Assembly (NCBI RefSeq): GCF_900108315.1
Contig: NZ_FNVB01000006.1
Coordinates: 450,493 to 514,492, forward strand
Direction of reading: 5' to 3'
DNA length: 64,000 bases
Source: Saccharopolyspora kobensis
GTDB taxonomy: Bacteria > Actinomycetota > Actinomycetes > Mycobacteriales > Pseudonocardiaceae
The translations under genes and the position numbers were made by a program. Positions 9,006 through 17,100 of the stretch are shown here, one piece after another (within the stretch, counting starts at the first letter, position 1; every line of letters starts with the position of its first letter). The notes below the pieces were generated by a model. The model did not search any database, was not told the origin of the DNA, and was given only the letters and a program-made list of their open reading frames with translations.

Positions 9006-9410
9006 GTGAGCCGAGCGTCCGAGCAGACGAACAGATTGATGCTTCGCGCTCGCGATGCGATGGACCGCGCATACGCCGAACCGCTGGACGTGCCCGCGCT
9101 CGCGCAGATCGCGCACGTCTCGCCGGGGTACTTCAACCGCAGGTTCCGCGCCGTGTTCGGGGAAACACCGCACCGCTACCTCCAGCGGCGGCGGGTGGAG
9201 CGCGCCATGTGGCTGCTGCGGGAGGACCCGCGCAGCATCACCGAGATCTGCTTCGCGGTCGGTTTCTCCAGTCTCGGCACGTTCAGCCGAACCTTCCACG
9301 ACATCGTCGGCGTCTCGCCGACCGACTACCGCGAGCGCAACCGCGGCGGCGCGACCGGCGTCCCGACCTGCTTCACCAAGAGCTGGACGCGACCGGTCAG
9401 TTCTGGATAA
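9006..9410 (+). CDS. Single-domain AraC-family regulator
   Basis: A 134-residue protein that is almost only the AraC double-HTH DNA-binding domain: HVSPGYFNRRFRAVFGETPHRYL for HTH 1 and the classic ITEICFAVGFSSLGTFSRTFHDIVGVSPTDYR region for HTH 2. It has no effector domain, so it may respond to nothing directly or pair with another protein. GTG at 9006 is chosen with TTGGA upstream; ATG at 8997 is also in frame. The VOC protein gene follows after 35 bases in the same direction, an arrangement often seen for AraC/glyoxalase-like pairs, so it probably controls that gene. Confidence 0.85.
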   Translation: MSRASEQTNRLMLRARDAMDRAYAEPLDVPALAQIAHVSPGYFNRRFRAVFGETPHRYLQRRRVERAMWLLREDPRSITEICFAVGFSSLGTFSRTFHDIVGVSPTDYRERNRGGATGVPTCFTKSWTRPVSSG

Positions 9411-9445
9411 GCACTCCCGCGGTGCGGCCGCATAGCGTTGTGACC

Positions 9446-9856
9446 ATGTTCAACGCAGTGACCCTCTCCCAGATCTACGTGCTCGACCAGGCCGAGGCGT
9501 ACGACTTCTACGTGGGCAAGCTCGGCCTGGAGGTCGGCAGCGACCAGGACCTCGGCTTCATGCGCTGGCTCACCGTCCACGCGCCCGGCGACCCCGGACG
9601 GCAGATCCTGCTGGAGCGGCCCGGCCCGCCCGCCATGTCCGAAGAGCTCGCCGAGCAGGTGCGCGACCTGATCACGAAGGGCGTCATGGGCGGTTGGCTC
9701 GGGTTGACCACCGACGACTGCCAGAAGACCTACGAAACCCTGCTGGCCAAGGGAGTCGAGTTCACCGACGAGCCCACGGAGCGCCCGTACGGCATCGACT
9801 GCGGCCTCCGCGATCCCTTCGGCAACCGGATCCGCTTCACCCAGCCGAAGCAGTGA
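9446..9856 (+). CDS. VOC (glyoxalase/bleomycin resistance-like) protein
   Basis: A 136-residue vicinal-oxygen-chelate protein with two beta-alpha-beta-beta-beta modules. YVLDQAEAYDFYVGKLGLEVG begins module 1, and GWLGLTTDDCQKTYETL followed by DPFGNRIRFTQP forms module 2. Such proteins bind a metal and act as dioxygenases, isomerases or small-molecule binding (resistance) proteins; substrate cannot be told. No clear ribosome site precedes ATG 9446, so it may be read from the AraC transcript by coupling or be leaderless. Confidence 0.85.
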   Translation: MFNAVTLSQIYVLDQAEAYDFYVGKLGLEVGSDQDLGFMRWLTVHAPGDPGRQILLERPGPPAMSEELAEQVRDLITKGVMGGWLGLTTDDCQKTYETLLAKGVEFTDEPTERPYGIDCGLRDPFGNRIRFTQPKQ

Positions 9857-9919
9857 CCAGTCCCGCGATCGGCCCGGCCCGGGCCGATCGCGGGGCCGGG
9901 TACGACCTGGTCGGCAGGT

Positions 9920-10543
9920 TCACATCACCGCCGCTGACTGCGCGTTGACGGCGCGCCGGACGGCCTCCCCGAGCGGAGTGCTCCGGCTGATCCGCTTCAG
10001 CTGAGCGCGTTCGGGTGCGGTGAGCGGCAGGGACTGGTGCAAGCCGGTGCTGTGCACCAGCGCCGCGAGGGAGATCAGGCGGGCATCGGGCGCCACTTCC
10101 TGGCGGGCGAAGGAGCGCACCCCGTGCAGCACCGCGTTCCAGACCGCCGGGTTCGGGTACCAGCAGTCGTGCGGGACGAGTCCGAGCAGGCGCTTCTCCC
10201 CGCGCCGCAGGTGGTCCCGTTGCTCGAGGACGGCCCGGTGCGCGGCGAACGCGGAATTCCAGCCGCCCGACAACGGGTTCCGGGCCTGCAGGTACTTCAG
10301 CACGGACAGCGGCTTGCGCTTCGTGGTCGCGTGCTGGTGGAGCAGCGCGAGCCCACCGTCGAACGAGGGCGATCCGGTCGGTGCGGGATCGAGCACCCGG
10401 ATCTTCCCGCCGACGAAGTCGATGCGCTGCCAGAGGAGGAAGTCCGCCAGCTCAGCCGCTCCCGCGTGGTCGGCCGCCCTGACCCGACCGCCGGTGGGCT
10501 TGTGCGTCAGTAGCACGAACTGCTCGGACAGCGAAAGATCCAT
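9920..10543 (-). CDS. GPP34-family phosphoinositide-binding-like protein (copy 1)
   Basis: A 207-residue homologue of the GPP34/GOLPH3 fold. Family features are the N-terminal LSEQFVLLTHKPTGG strand-helix, HAGAAELADFLLWQRI and the helix ending GLVPHDCWYP. The C-terminal ALVHSTGLHQ and RLKRIS-type segment is shared with two more copies at 38635 and 39341. In eukaryotes the family binds PI4P at Golgi membranes; in actinobacteria the role is unknown. ATG 10543 (MDLSLSEQ) matches the starts of the paralogues. It seems monocistronic. Confidence 0.85.
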   Translation of the reverse strand: MDLSLSEQFVLLTHKPTGGRVRAADHAGAAELADFLLWQRIDFVGGKIRVLDPAPTGSPSFDGGLALLHQHATTKRKPLSVLKYLQARNPLSGGWNSAFAAHRAVLEQRDHLRRGEKRLLGLVPHDCWYPNPAVWNAVLHGVRSFARQEVAPDARLISLAALVHSTGLHQSLPLTAPERAQLKRISRSTPLGEAVRRAVNAQSAAVM

Positions 10544-10653
10544 GCCGCCATCTCTACCGCAGCAGGAGAGCGCACCGGGCGGGATCGCCCGCACTCACGA
10601 AGTTCGGCGTCGTGGTTTGCGCCTCCTCCAGCACCGGCGTCTGGCGCCGAGGC

Positions 10654-11358
10654 TCAGGCGAAGCCGGTTTCCCGGGTCAGCTCGTGGAGCATCGCTTCGA
10701 AGAGGCGGTCGGCGTGCTTGAGGTCGAACGGGAAGCGCCCGAAGACCTCCAGCGCCACGTGGCCGTAGAGGCGGACCCACCAGCGCAGCAGGAAGTGCAT
10801 CACGTCCGGGCGCAGCGCTTCCGGCGGGAGCTCGATGCCCGCGGTGGAGAACGCCGCCGCCAGCGATTCCTGGTGGGAGCTCAGGTCGGGCAGCTCGACC
10901 GGCAGTGCGGCGGGCTCCACCAGGATCGCGCCCTCGGCCAGGAACGGGCCGACGATGCCGAGGAAGACGTCGGCGAAGCGGTCCGGCCGGCGCTGGTCGG
11001 CGTCGGCCCGCGGGCTGGCGAAGACCAGCGCGAACTCCTCCGGGTGCGCCAGCGCCCAGCGGCGGAACTCCCGGCACACCGCGAAGATCTTGTCCAGGAA
11101 CGCCGCGCCGACCTCGTCGGAGACCCGGTGCAGTTCCGCCGCCAGGTCGGTGCAGATGTCGTCGCACAGCTGCCGGAGCAGGTCTTCGCGGGATTCGTAG
11201 TAGCGGTACAGCGCCGGGGCGGTGATGCCCAGCTCGCGCGCGATGGCCCGCAGGGTGACCGCGTCGCTGCCGCGGTCGACCAGCAGTGCCCGCGCGTGCT
11301 GGCGGATGTCCTGTTCGGTGGCGGCGCGGAGTCGCTCGCGCCGAGTCACCCCGGTCAA
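10654..11358 (-). CDS. TetR-family transcriptional regulator
   Basis: A 234-residue repressor-type protein. The N-terminal HTH is clear (about residues 12-60: IRQHARALLVDRGSDAVTLRAIARELGITAPALYRYY). The C-terminal ligand-binding domain includes WALAHPEEFALVFASP and a helix LRWWVRLYGHVALEVFGRF, characteristic of the TetR_C subgroup that follows such HTHs. It is divergent from the glutaredoxin-like gene with about 190 bp between them; no clear palindromic operator was found there. The regulated genes are unknown. Confidence 0.88.
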   Translation of the reverse strand: MTGVTRRERLRAATEQDIRQHARALLVDRGSDAVTLRAIARELGITAPALYRYYESREDLLRQLCDDICTDLAAELHRVSDEVGAAFLDKIFAVCREFRRWALAHPEEFALVFASPRADADQRRPDRFADVFLGIVGPFLAEGAILVEPAALPVELPDLSSHQESLAAAFSTAGIELPPEALRPDVMHFLLRWWVRLYGHVALEVFGRFPFDLKHADRLFEAMLHELTRETGFA

Positions 11359-11545
11359 GTGGCACCTCCTGTGGACGCCGGTGGGGCCCTAGCGATTGTG
11401 GCCCATCCGGCCGCCGGGCCGGGTGCCTTCTTCGCATTCGCACCGGATGCCGCGCGGCCGCGAATGATCCCGGCGTCCGCCGCGTTGCAGTCCGTGGGCA
11501 GACTGATCGGGCCCGCACCGGATGACCAGCGAACTTGGAGGCACC

Positions 11546-11875
11546 ATGACCGCCGGAGTGCAGGAAGTCGTCGTCTACACCCGTCCCGGCTGCCCCTTCT
11601 GCACCTCGTTGCGCGCCGGCCTGCGGCGGCAGGGGCTGGAGTTCACCGAGGTGAACATCTGGGAGGACGCGGAGGCGGCGGCGATCGTGCGCGGCATCGC
11701 CGACGGCAACGAGACCGTCCCGACCGTGGTCGTCGGCGAGTGGCAGGCGGTCAACCCGTCGGCGAGCAGCGTGCTGGAGGCGGTCGCCGAGCACGCCCCG
11801 GACCTGGTGCCGGAGTCGAAGCCCGGGTTGATCGACGGTGCGCTGAAGGCGGTCGGGCTGCGCAAGGAATCGTGA
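11546..11875 (+). CDS. Glutaredoxin-like protein (mycoredoxin type)
   Basis: A 109-residue thioredoxin-fold protein with the redox motif CPFC near residue 17 (YTRPGCPFC) and the cis-Pro segment TVPTVVV. The length and motif fit actinobacterial mycoredoxins, which reduce mycothiol mixed disulfides in the cytoplasm, though most of those have CPWC or CPYC. The second ATG (11546) is chosen because GGAGG lies five bases before it; an upstream in-frame ATG at 11522 would need a worse site. A strong terminator follows. Confidence 0.85.
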   Translation: MTAGVQEVVVYTRPGCPFCTSLRAGLRRQGLEFTEVNIWEDAEAAAIVRGIADGNETVPTVVVGEWQAVNPSASSVLEAVAEHAPDLVPESKPGLIDGALKAVGLRKES

Positions 11876-11889
11876 CCGGAACACACCGA

Positions 11890-11923
11890 GGGCCGACCGC
11901 ACGGGGGGCGTTGCGGTCGGCCC
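11890..11923 (+). terminator. Terminator of the glutaredoxin-like gene
   Basis: A 12-bp perfect stem (GGGCCGACCGCA with TGCGGTCGGCCC) with a 10-base loop begins 15 bases after the stop codon. There is only a short TT after it, as usual for GC-rich actinobacteria. Confidence 0.8.
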
Positions 11924-12075
11924 TTGGGCGGTTGCGATCGTCGGTGGCGCGATACCGGCGAGCAGCAACCTGTTCAGTCTGACGCCGGACAATGCGGAAA
12001 AGATCCGCATCTGGCCGCAAGTTAGCTCGAACGGTGGACCCCCGGAAGCTCCACAGTGGCCGCCGGAACGACGAA

Positions 12076-12109
12076 CGGCCCGCTCTCCTCGATCGAGGTG
12101 AACGGGCCG
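12076..12109 (-). terminator. Possible terminator of the small minus-strand gene
   Basis: CGGCCCG and CGGGCCG arms enclose a 20-base loop that itself contains the palindrome CTCGATCGAG. It lies about 40 bases downstream of the small gene ending at 12150. Confidence 0.4.
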
Positions 12110-12149
12110 CTCGGGTTCTGATCGGCGTTGTCGGGTCGGCATCTGTCGG

Positions 12150-12410
12150 TCAGTCCACCGCCCGGGCCGCCCCGGTCCCGGCGACCGGGGAGTGTTCCGG
12201 GGTGGCCTGGCTGGTGTCGACGGTCTCCCCCGCCGTCGGGGGTGCCCAATCGCGCCACCCGCTCGTCGGCGGCGGGAGCGTCGTGGCGGAGTCGGGGGTC
12301 TCCGCGCCGTCCGGGAGCTGTGCGGCGAAGAGGCTGCGGATCGCGGCCAGCGGCTCGGCGAACCAGTCGGTCGTCGGGGTCGGGTCGAGGATCTGAGTGC
12401 TCATTGCCAT
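12150..12410 (-). CDS. Small hypothetical protein
   Basis: An 86-codon frame with a plausible product: MAMSTQILDPTPTTDW, a short helix FAEPLAAIRSLFAAQLPDG, then a Pro/Thr-rich tail. There is no signal peptide or membrane segment. It is supported by start-codon choice, compositional fit and its own upstream dyad (12466-12481) and downstream hairpin, not by any family that I recognise. A second ATG (MSTQ) six bases inside is equally possible. An overlapping longer minus frame at 12022-12417 is considered a shadow. Confidence 0.5.
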   Translation of the reverse strand: MAMSTQILDPTPTTDWFAEPLAAIRSLFAAQLPDGAETPDSATTLPPPTSGWRDWAPPTAGETVDTSQATPEHSPVAGTGAARAVD

Positions 12411-12465
12411 GCCCCACAGCCTGGTGTTCAGGGGGTATTTGCGGGATCCGTACCTCTACTCAGCT

Positions 12466-12481
12466 GTTACTCATCGGTAAT
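12466..12481. promoter_or_regulatory. Operator-like dyad GTTACTCATCGGTAAT
   Basis: This 16-mer differs by two bases from the one at 3491-3506 in front of the acyl-CoA dehydrogenase. It lies 56 bp upstream of the small minus-strand gene and 210 bp upstream of ptsI. The repeated occurrence in two promoter regions suggests a regulator-binding site. Confidence 0.4.
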
Positions 12482-12601
12482 CAGCGTGCTGCGACGTTCG
12501 GGTGACGTAAGAACCACTGAGGTCACCGCGCGTGGGGGCGCTCGCGACCGCACCGCGCCGAACGGTGTAGCGGTGCCTACGATCGCCGCAGAGGACGTTC
12601 T

Positions 12602-12647
12602 GACGCGCTGTGTTGGTCTGAGGTTCCCTTCCGCGCCACAGCGCGTC
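12602..12647. promoter_or_regulatory. Long hairpin in the ptsI upstream region
   Basis: GACGCGCTGTG (12602-12612) and CACAGCGCGTC (12637-12647) form a perfect 11-bp stem around 24 bases. It ends 45 bp before the ptsI start. It could be a leader hairpin, an operator or a terminator of an unseen upstream transcript; nothing distinguishes these. Confidence 0.45.
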
Positions 12648-12679
12648 GATGCGGCTTATGCAGAAGGCTTCGGAAAGGT

Positions 12680-12693
12680 ATGGTCTAGACCAT
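12680..12693. promoter_or_regulatory. DasR-type operator (dre) overlapping the ptsI start codon
   Basis: ATGGTCTAGACCAT is a perfect 14-bp palindrome whose last two bases are the first two bases of the ptsI ATG (12692-12694). Its core TGGTCTAGACCA is the published consensus of DasR, the GntR-family N-acetylglucosamine/chitin regulator that controls pts genes in Streptomyces. Binding here would block ptsI transcription or early elongation until glucosamine-6-phosphate releases DasR. Confidence 0.85.
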
Positions 12694-14332
12694 GTCGCGT
12701 TTGACTGGTGTCGGAGTCAGCTCCGGCCGCGCCTCGGGGCCGGTCGCCCGGGTCGCCGATCCACTGCCCGAACCGCCCGCCACTCCCGCGCCGACCGATC
12801 CGTCCGCCGAGGCCGCGCGCATCCGGCCCGCCGCCGACGCGGTGGCCGAGCAGCTGTTCCAGCGCGCCGCGCGCGTCGAGGGCGATGCGAAAGCGGTCCT
12901 GGAGACCACCGCCGCGATGGCGATGGACCCGGCGCTGATCTCGCAGGCCGAACAACAGGTCACCACCCGCTCGCTGCCCGCCGCGCGCGCGGTCTTCGAA
13001 GCCGCGAACGGGTTCGCCGATGCGCTGCGCGCAGCGGGCGGCTACATGGCCGAACGAGCCCGCGACGTGCAGGACGTGCGGGACCGGATCATCGCCGAAC
13101 TGCACGGCGTGACCCCGCCCGGAGTGCCCGAGCTGGAGCGCCCGAGCGTGCTGCTGGCGCGCGACCTCGCCCCCGCCGACACCGCCGACCTCGACCCGGC
13201 GCTGGTGCTCGCGCTGGTCACCGAGGAGGGCGGCCCGACCAGCCACACCGCGATCCTGGCGCGCGCGCTGGGCATCCCGGCCGTGGTCGCGGTCCGCGGC
13301 GTGCTCGGCTCCCCGGACGCGATCGGTGCCGTCGTCGACGGCGACAGCGGCGCGGTCGAGCTCAGCGATCAGGACGTCCCGGTGCGGGCCGCCGAGCGGG
13401 CCGAGGCCGTGGAGTGGAACGGCGTCGGTGAAACCGCCGATGGCGAGCCGGTCAAGGTCGTCGCCAACGTCGGGTCCAACGCGGACGCGAGCGCGGCGGC
13501 AGCGGCCGGCGCGCAGGGCGTCGGCTTGTTTCGCACCGAGTTCTGCTACCTGGGGGCCGACGACGAACCGGGTGTCGAGACCCAGCGCGCGGCGTACCAC
13601 GAGGTGCTAGCGCCGTTCGCGGGCAAGCCGGTCGTCGTGCGCACCCTCGACGCCGGCGCGGACAAGCCGCTGGCGTTCCTGGACATGGGCGACGAGCCGA
13701 ACCCGGCGCTCGGCGTGCGCGGCCTGCGGGTGGCCTTCGACCGGCCGGAGGTGCTGGACCGGCAGCTGACCGCCATCGCCGGTGCGGCCGCCGACTCCGG
13801 CGCGGAGGTCTCGGTGATGGCGCCGATGGTCGCCACCGCCGCGGAGGCCGCCTGGTTCGCCGAGCGGGTCCGCGCCGCCGGGCTGCCCCGGGCCGGCGTG
13901 ATGATCGAGATCCCGGCGGCCGCGCTGAGCGCCCGGGAGATCCTGGCGGCCGTCGACTTCGTCAGCATCGGCACCAACGACCTGGCCCAGTACGTCTTCG
14001 CCGCGGACCGGATGGCCGGCGCGCTCGCCGAGCTCAACGACCCGTGGCAGCCCGCGCTGCTGCGCCTGATCGAGATGATCGGCCGGGCCGGGCGCGAGCT
14101 GGGCAAGCCGGTCGGCGTGTGCGGTGAGGCGGCGTCCGACCCGCTGCTGGCGGGAGTGCTGGCGGGCCTCGGCGCGACCAGCCTGTCGATGGCGGCCGCG
14201 GCGGTCCCGGCGGTCGGCGCGGCGCTGGCCAAGCACCCGATGGCGACCTTCCAGAAGGCGGCGGAAGCGGCCCTCGCCGCGGCCGACCCGGCCAAGGCCC
14301 GAGAGGCCGTCAAGTCCGTCCTCACTCACTGA
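12692..14332 (+). CDS. ptsI: PTS enzyme I (phosphoenolpyruvate-protein phosphotransferase)
   Basis: A 546-residue cytoplasmic enzyme that takes phosphate from PEP and passes it to HPr, starting sugar uptake by the PTS. The N-terminal HPr-binding helical domain is followed by the swivelling domain with the active histidine in EEGGPTSHTAI (His185). The C-terminal PEP-binding TIM barrel has GLFRTEFCYL, VVRTLDAGADKP, GVMIEIPAAAL, SIGTNDLAQY and VGVCGEAASDP. Length is close to the 550-570 norm. No ptsH or EII gene is adjacent, as is common in actinobacteria. Expression is probably under DasR through the palindrome on the start codon. Confidence 0.96.
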   Translation: MSRLTGVGVSSGRASGPVARVADPLPEPPATPAPTDPSAEAARIRPAADAVAEQLFQRAARVEGDAKAVLETTAAMAMDPALISQAEQQVTTRSLPAARAVFEAANGFADALRAAGGYMAERARDVQDVRDRIIAELHGVTPPGVPELERPSVLLARDLAPADTADLDPALVLALVTEEGGPTSHTAILARALGIPAVVAVRGVLGSPDAIGAVVDGDSGAVELSDQDVPVRAAERAEAVEWNGVGETADGEPVKVVANVGSNADASAAAAAGAQGVGLFRTEFCYLGADDEPGVETQRAAYHEVLAPFAGKPVVVRTLDAGADKPLAFLDMGDEPNPALGVRGLRVAFDRPEVLDRQLTAIAGAAADSGAEVSVMAPMVATAAEAAWFAERVRAAGLPRAGVMIEIPAAALSAREILAAVDFVSIGTNDLAQYVFAADRMAGALAELNDPWQPALLRLIEMIGRAGRELGKPVGVCGEAASDPLLAGVLAGLGATSLSMAAAAVPAVGAALAKHPMATFQKAAEAALAAADPAKAREAVKSVLTH

Positions 14333-14338
14333 CCAACA

Positions 14339-14490
14339 AATTCAATTGAAATTGCACGTCAGATTTCAATTGAAATTGCACGTGTGATTTCAATTGAAGT
14401 TGCGGACCGTCGGCGTGTCGCGGGTCGACACGCCGACGGTTGTGGAGGGGTCTGTGCGATTTCCGTGGAGATCGGATGTTCGATTTCCAC
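14339..14490. repeat. Tripartite palindromic repeat, family R2 locus B
   Basis: Three TTCAATTGAA-containing units (14341, 14364 and 14389 onward) are followed by a perfect 14-bp inverted repeat (14407-14420 with 14426-14439; arms contain GTCGGCGTGTCG) and then a diverged pair of ATTTCCGTGGAGAT/ATTTCCACGGAGGT units (14459-14497). The order matches the loci at 5491 and 49968. It begins seven bases after the ptsI stop and lies between ptsI and the convergent SARP gene. Confidence 0.82.
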
Positions 14491-14496
14491 GGAGGT

Positions 14497-14613
14497 CGTA
14501 CAGGTCGTACAGGGCGTACAGGGCGTACAGGGCGTACAGGGCGTACAGGGCGTAAAACTCGCACAAGGTGCACAGGTCGCGCAGGTTTGCACAGGGTGCA
14601 CAGGGTGCGGAGG
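14497..14613. repeat. 9-bp tandem repeat (CGTACAGGG)n with degenerate tail
   Basis: Six head-to-tail copies of cgtacaggg/t run from 14497 to 14550, a partial seventh follows, and diverged (t)gcacaggg-like units continue to about 14613, three bases before the SARP stop codon. Such an exact short array is unusual in this window. It may be a slippage-prone spacer or protein-binding array, or part of the SARP transcript 3' end. Confidence 0.85.
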
Positions 14614-14616
14614 GTG

Positions 14617-15384
14617 TTAGGCGAGGACTGGGCGGACCAGGTCGCGGAGGTGGGCCGAGGGCCGGATGCCCAGCTCCCGGTCCAGGAGCCTCTCGTAGCG
14701 GCGGTAGTGGCGGACCGCCTGCGCCGGGTTGGCCTGCTGCAGCAGGACCTTCACCACCGCGCAGTGCGCCGTCTCGCGGAACGGCTCCACCTGGGTCGCC
14801 GCCTGCGCGATCTCCAGGGCGCTGGCCAGGTGCCGGGACTGCACCAGCCGCTCGGCCGCGACCTCCAGCGCGTGCACCTGGAGCTGCTGCAGGCGCTCCC
14901 GCTCGGTGAGCACCCAGTCGTCGTACCAGCCCGGCAGCAGCGGCTCGTGGCCCGCCAGGTCGCGACCGATCTCCGCGCAGTCGGCCGGTGAGTCGCCCGA
15001 ACCGTCCGCCAGCAGGTAGCGCCCCGCGGCGACCAGTCCGTCGATGTCCAGCGAAACCAGCGGTGCCAGCTCGATCTCGTGCTGCGTGCTGATCAGCGCG
15101 CCCCTCGCCCGCTGGCGCACCCGCCACAGCGTGGTCCGCAGGTTGGCCAGCGCGTTCTGGTCGTCGCTCTCCGGCCACAGGACGCCGGCGGCGTAGTCGC
15201 GCTGGGTGCGCCCGCGCAGCGCGAGCAGTGCGAGCAGGCGCTGTCCGCTGCTGGACATCGCCACCGCCTCGCCGCCCGCCTGCAGCTCCCAGCCGCCCAG
15301 CAGCGTCAGCCGGAACGGCTGATCGGGCTGCGCTGGCGTGCGCATCCGTCGGCGTTCCGCCTGCTGCACCGTGCCACCGCTCAT
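14617..15384 (-). CDS. SARP-type regulator (OmpR-like DNA-binding plus BTAD domain)
   Basis: A 255-residue protein with an N-terminal winged helix (FRLTLLGGWELQAGG through LWPESDDQNALANLRTTLWRVR, about residues 25-100) followed by the bacterial transcriptional activation domain with TPR-like helices ending HYRRYERLLDRELGIRPS. SARPs bind 11-bp-periodic direct repeats and activate antibiotic or peptide gene clusters. ATG 15384 (MSGGTVQQ) has a GAGGGGGGA ribosome site; the in-frame ATG at 15465 lacks one. It is the last gene of a minus-strand set with the M50 peptidase and two peptides, and suitable direct repeats lie at 17655-17687. Confidence 0.9.
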   Translation of the reverse strand: MSGGTVQQAERRRMRTPAQPDQPFRLTLLGGWELQAGGEAVAMSSSGQRLLALLALRGRTQRDYAAGVLWPESDDQNALANLRTTLWRVRQRARGALISTQHEIELAPLVSLDIDGLVAAGRYLLADGSGDSPADCAEIGRDLAGHEPLLPGWYDDWVLTERERLQQLQVHALEVAAERLVQSRHLASALEIAQAATQVEPFRETAHCAVVKVLLQQANPAQAVRHYRRYERLLDRELGIRPSAHLRDLVRPVLA

Positions 15385-15627
15385 CGTTCCCCCCTCGACC
15401 GGACTGAAACGGGCTCTTCCCCTCCCGATCACCGGCTTCGCGCACCGGCACCGGGGAGCCCACACCAGCTCCCATCGGGTGGTTCCGGTCGGCTGTTACG
15501 GAACTACTCAACGTGACCAAAGGCCCGGTTTTCGCTGGTAGATCACCTGGTCGTGGGCAGCGCGAAAAGACGAACCCCGGTCCCGCCGCGCGGTACCGGA
15601 GCTCGTCCTCCCCCCTTGGAACCGGAC

Positions 15628-16992
15628 TCACGCCGCCGTCGGCGGGCGCCACCGTCCGGAGTGCTTGCGGTGCCGGGCGTGCGGGCGGGTCGCCCGGCGG
15701 CGGGCCCGCACCTTGCGCACGACCCGGGTGAGCCGCCGTCCCGTCCGGATCGCGAACGCGGTGCCGCCGACCCAGGGCACCAGCAGGATCAGCATCGACA
15801 GGATCGCCAGCAGCAGGATCCCCACGTTGCCCTGGCCGCCCGCGCCCAGCGCGATCTCGCCGTAGTGCAGGGCTCGGTCCGTCCCGGTCGCCAGGTAGTA
15901 CGGCAGCCGGATCAGCAGCAGCGTCAACCCCGCGATCAGCAGCGGCACCACGATCAGCACCCAGGTCGTGACCAGCAGCTGCACCCGCGGGCGCAGCGCC
16001 TGGTGCACCGTCGTGCCGTCGTCGGGCTTGCCGCGCATCCGGCGCCACACCGGGCCGACGAACGCGAACAGGTTCGGCACGCCCACCAGGTCGCCCAGGA
16101 TCAGGTAGCCGTCCAGTCGCAGCAGCGGCACCAGCTGCTGGAGTATCTGCAGGTGGTTGAGCACCATGAACACCACCAGCGCCGGGATCCCGGTCACCTG
16201 GTAGAGCCCGAACATCGCCACGATGAAGATCGCGTTGAAGTAGATCCCGCCCAGGTCGGTGCGCAGCCGCCCGCGCCGGTCGAGCCGGTAGGCGTCGGTG
16301 ACGTTGGTGTAGAAGGCCGGATAGAGGATCAGGATGCCGACCCCGATCCCGCCCGGTCTCGCACCGCCGTAGTGGCAGCCCGCGGCGTGGCCGAACTCGT
16401 GGAACAGCGTGGCGAAGACCCACAGCGCCATCAGCGTCAGCATCAGGATCGGATCGCCGACGGAGCGGTGGAACGCGGCGTCGATGCCGCCGGACATCAC
16501 CAGCCACACGTCGACGCCGACGAACATGGCCAGCATCAGCGCGATCACCGGCGGCCGGTAGAACGGCGCGAAGATCGCCGCCGCGACGCGGACGAAGCCC
16601 GGCGGCAGCAGCTGGGTGTTGAACACCAGCGACAGCAGCGGGTCGGAGCGCGGCGGGTCCGGCAGCGGCTCGGTAGTGGTGGCGATGCCCATCGGGTGCA
16701 GCTTCTGGTCGACGAGGAACGCCACGTCCGCGGGCGTGATCTCCGTGCCCAGGTCCCGGTTCAGCTGCTCGGCGACCTCGCGGAGGTTCCGGTCCCCGTC
16801 GAGCCGGCTCGCCACCTCGTGCAGCAGCGGGGACACGAGCACCATCTGCCCGTCGGCCCGCGAGACCAGGTAGCGCGGCTCCTCGTACCCGCCGCCCTCG
16901 TACTCGCCCAGCAGCGCCACGCCCTCGACGAGCCGGGGGACCGCGTTCTCATCGGTCGAGTCCACGGCTTCGACCTCGGTAGCTTCTGACAT
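15628..16992 (-). CDS. PqqD-like/M50 membrane metallopeptidase (RiPP-type 'peptide zinc metalloprotease')
   Basis: A 454-residue integral membrane protein. Residues about 20-105 resemble a PqqD-like RiPP recognition element (RYLVSRADGQM, VSPLLHEVASRLDGDRNLREV, LGTEITPADVAFLVDQKL). After this come about ten membrane segments with the M50 zinc site HEFGH (residues 198-202) and the third ligand motif LDGY (293-296). It ends in a basic Arg-rich tail. M50 proteins cleave within or next to the membrane. The recognition domain plus two short leader-bearing peptides directly upstream suggests that it matures or exports them; this is inference. GGAGG precedes ATG 16992. A homologue with only transport function cannot be excluded. 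Confidence 0.85.
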   Translation of the reverse strand: MSEATEVEAVDSTDENAVPRLVEGVALLGEYEGGGYEEPRYLVSRADGQMVLVSPLLHEVASRLDGDRNLREVAEQLNRDLGTEITPADVAFLVDQKLHPMGIATTTEPLPDPPRSDPLLSLVFNTQLLPPGFVRVAAAIFAPFYRPPVIALMLAMFVGVDVWLVMSGGIDAAFHRSVGDPILMLTLMALWVFATLFHEFGHAAGCHYGGARPGGIGVGILILYPAFYTNVTDAYRLDRRGRLRTDLGGIYFNAIFIVAMFGLYQVTGIPALVVFMVLNHLQILQQLVPLLRLDGYLILGDLVGVPNLFAFVGPVWRRMRGKPDDGTTVHQALRPRVQLLVTTWVLIVVPLLIAGLTLLLIRLPYYLATGTDRALHYGEIALGAGGQGNVGILLLAILSMLILLVPWVGGTAFAIRTGRRLTRVVRKVRARRRATRPHARHRKHSGRWRPPTAA

Positions 16993-17100
16993 GACATCCT
17001 CCGGGGCAGCACAGCCCTGAGCCCGCCCGCGGGCAGGCCCTGATCGCGTTCGCGCACCTGGCCGGGAACGGGTCCACTCCGTTCCCGGCCTGGCGGCTCA

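Noticed and set aside
14359..14601. Cys-Thr-Pro repeat peptide on the minus strand from the tandem array
   Set aside because: It is only a translation of the 9-bp repeat, lacks a ribosome site and continues into the SARP frame region.
14497..14613. CRISPR array
   Set aside because: The unit is 9 bp with no spacers and there are no cas genes.
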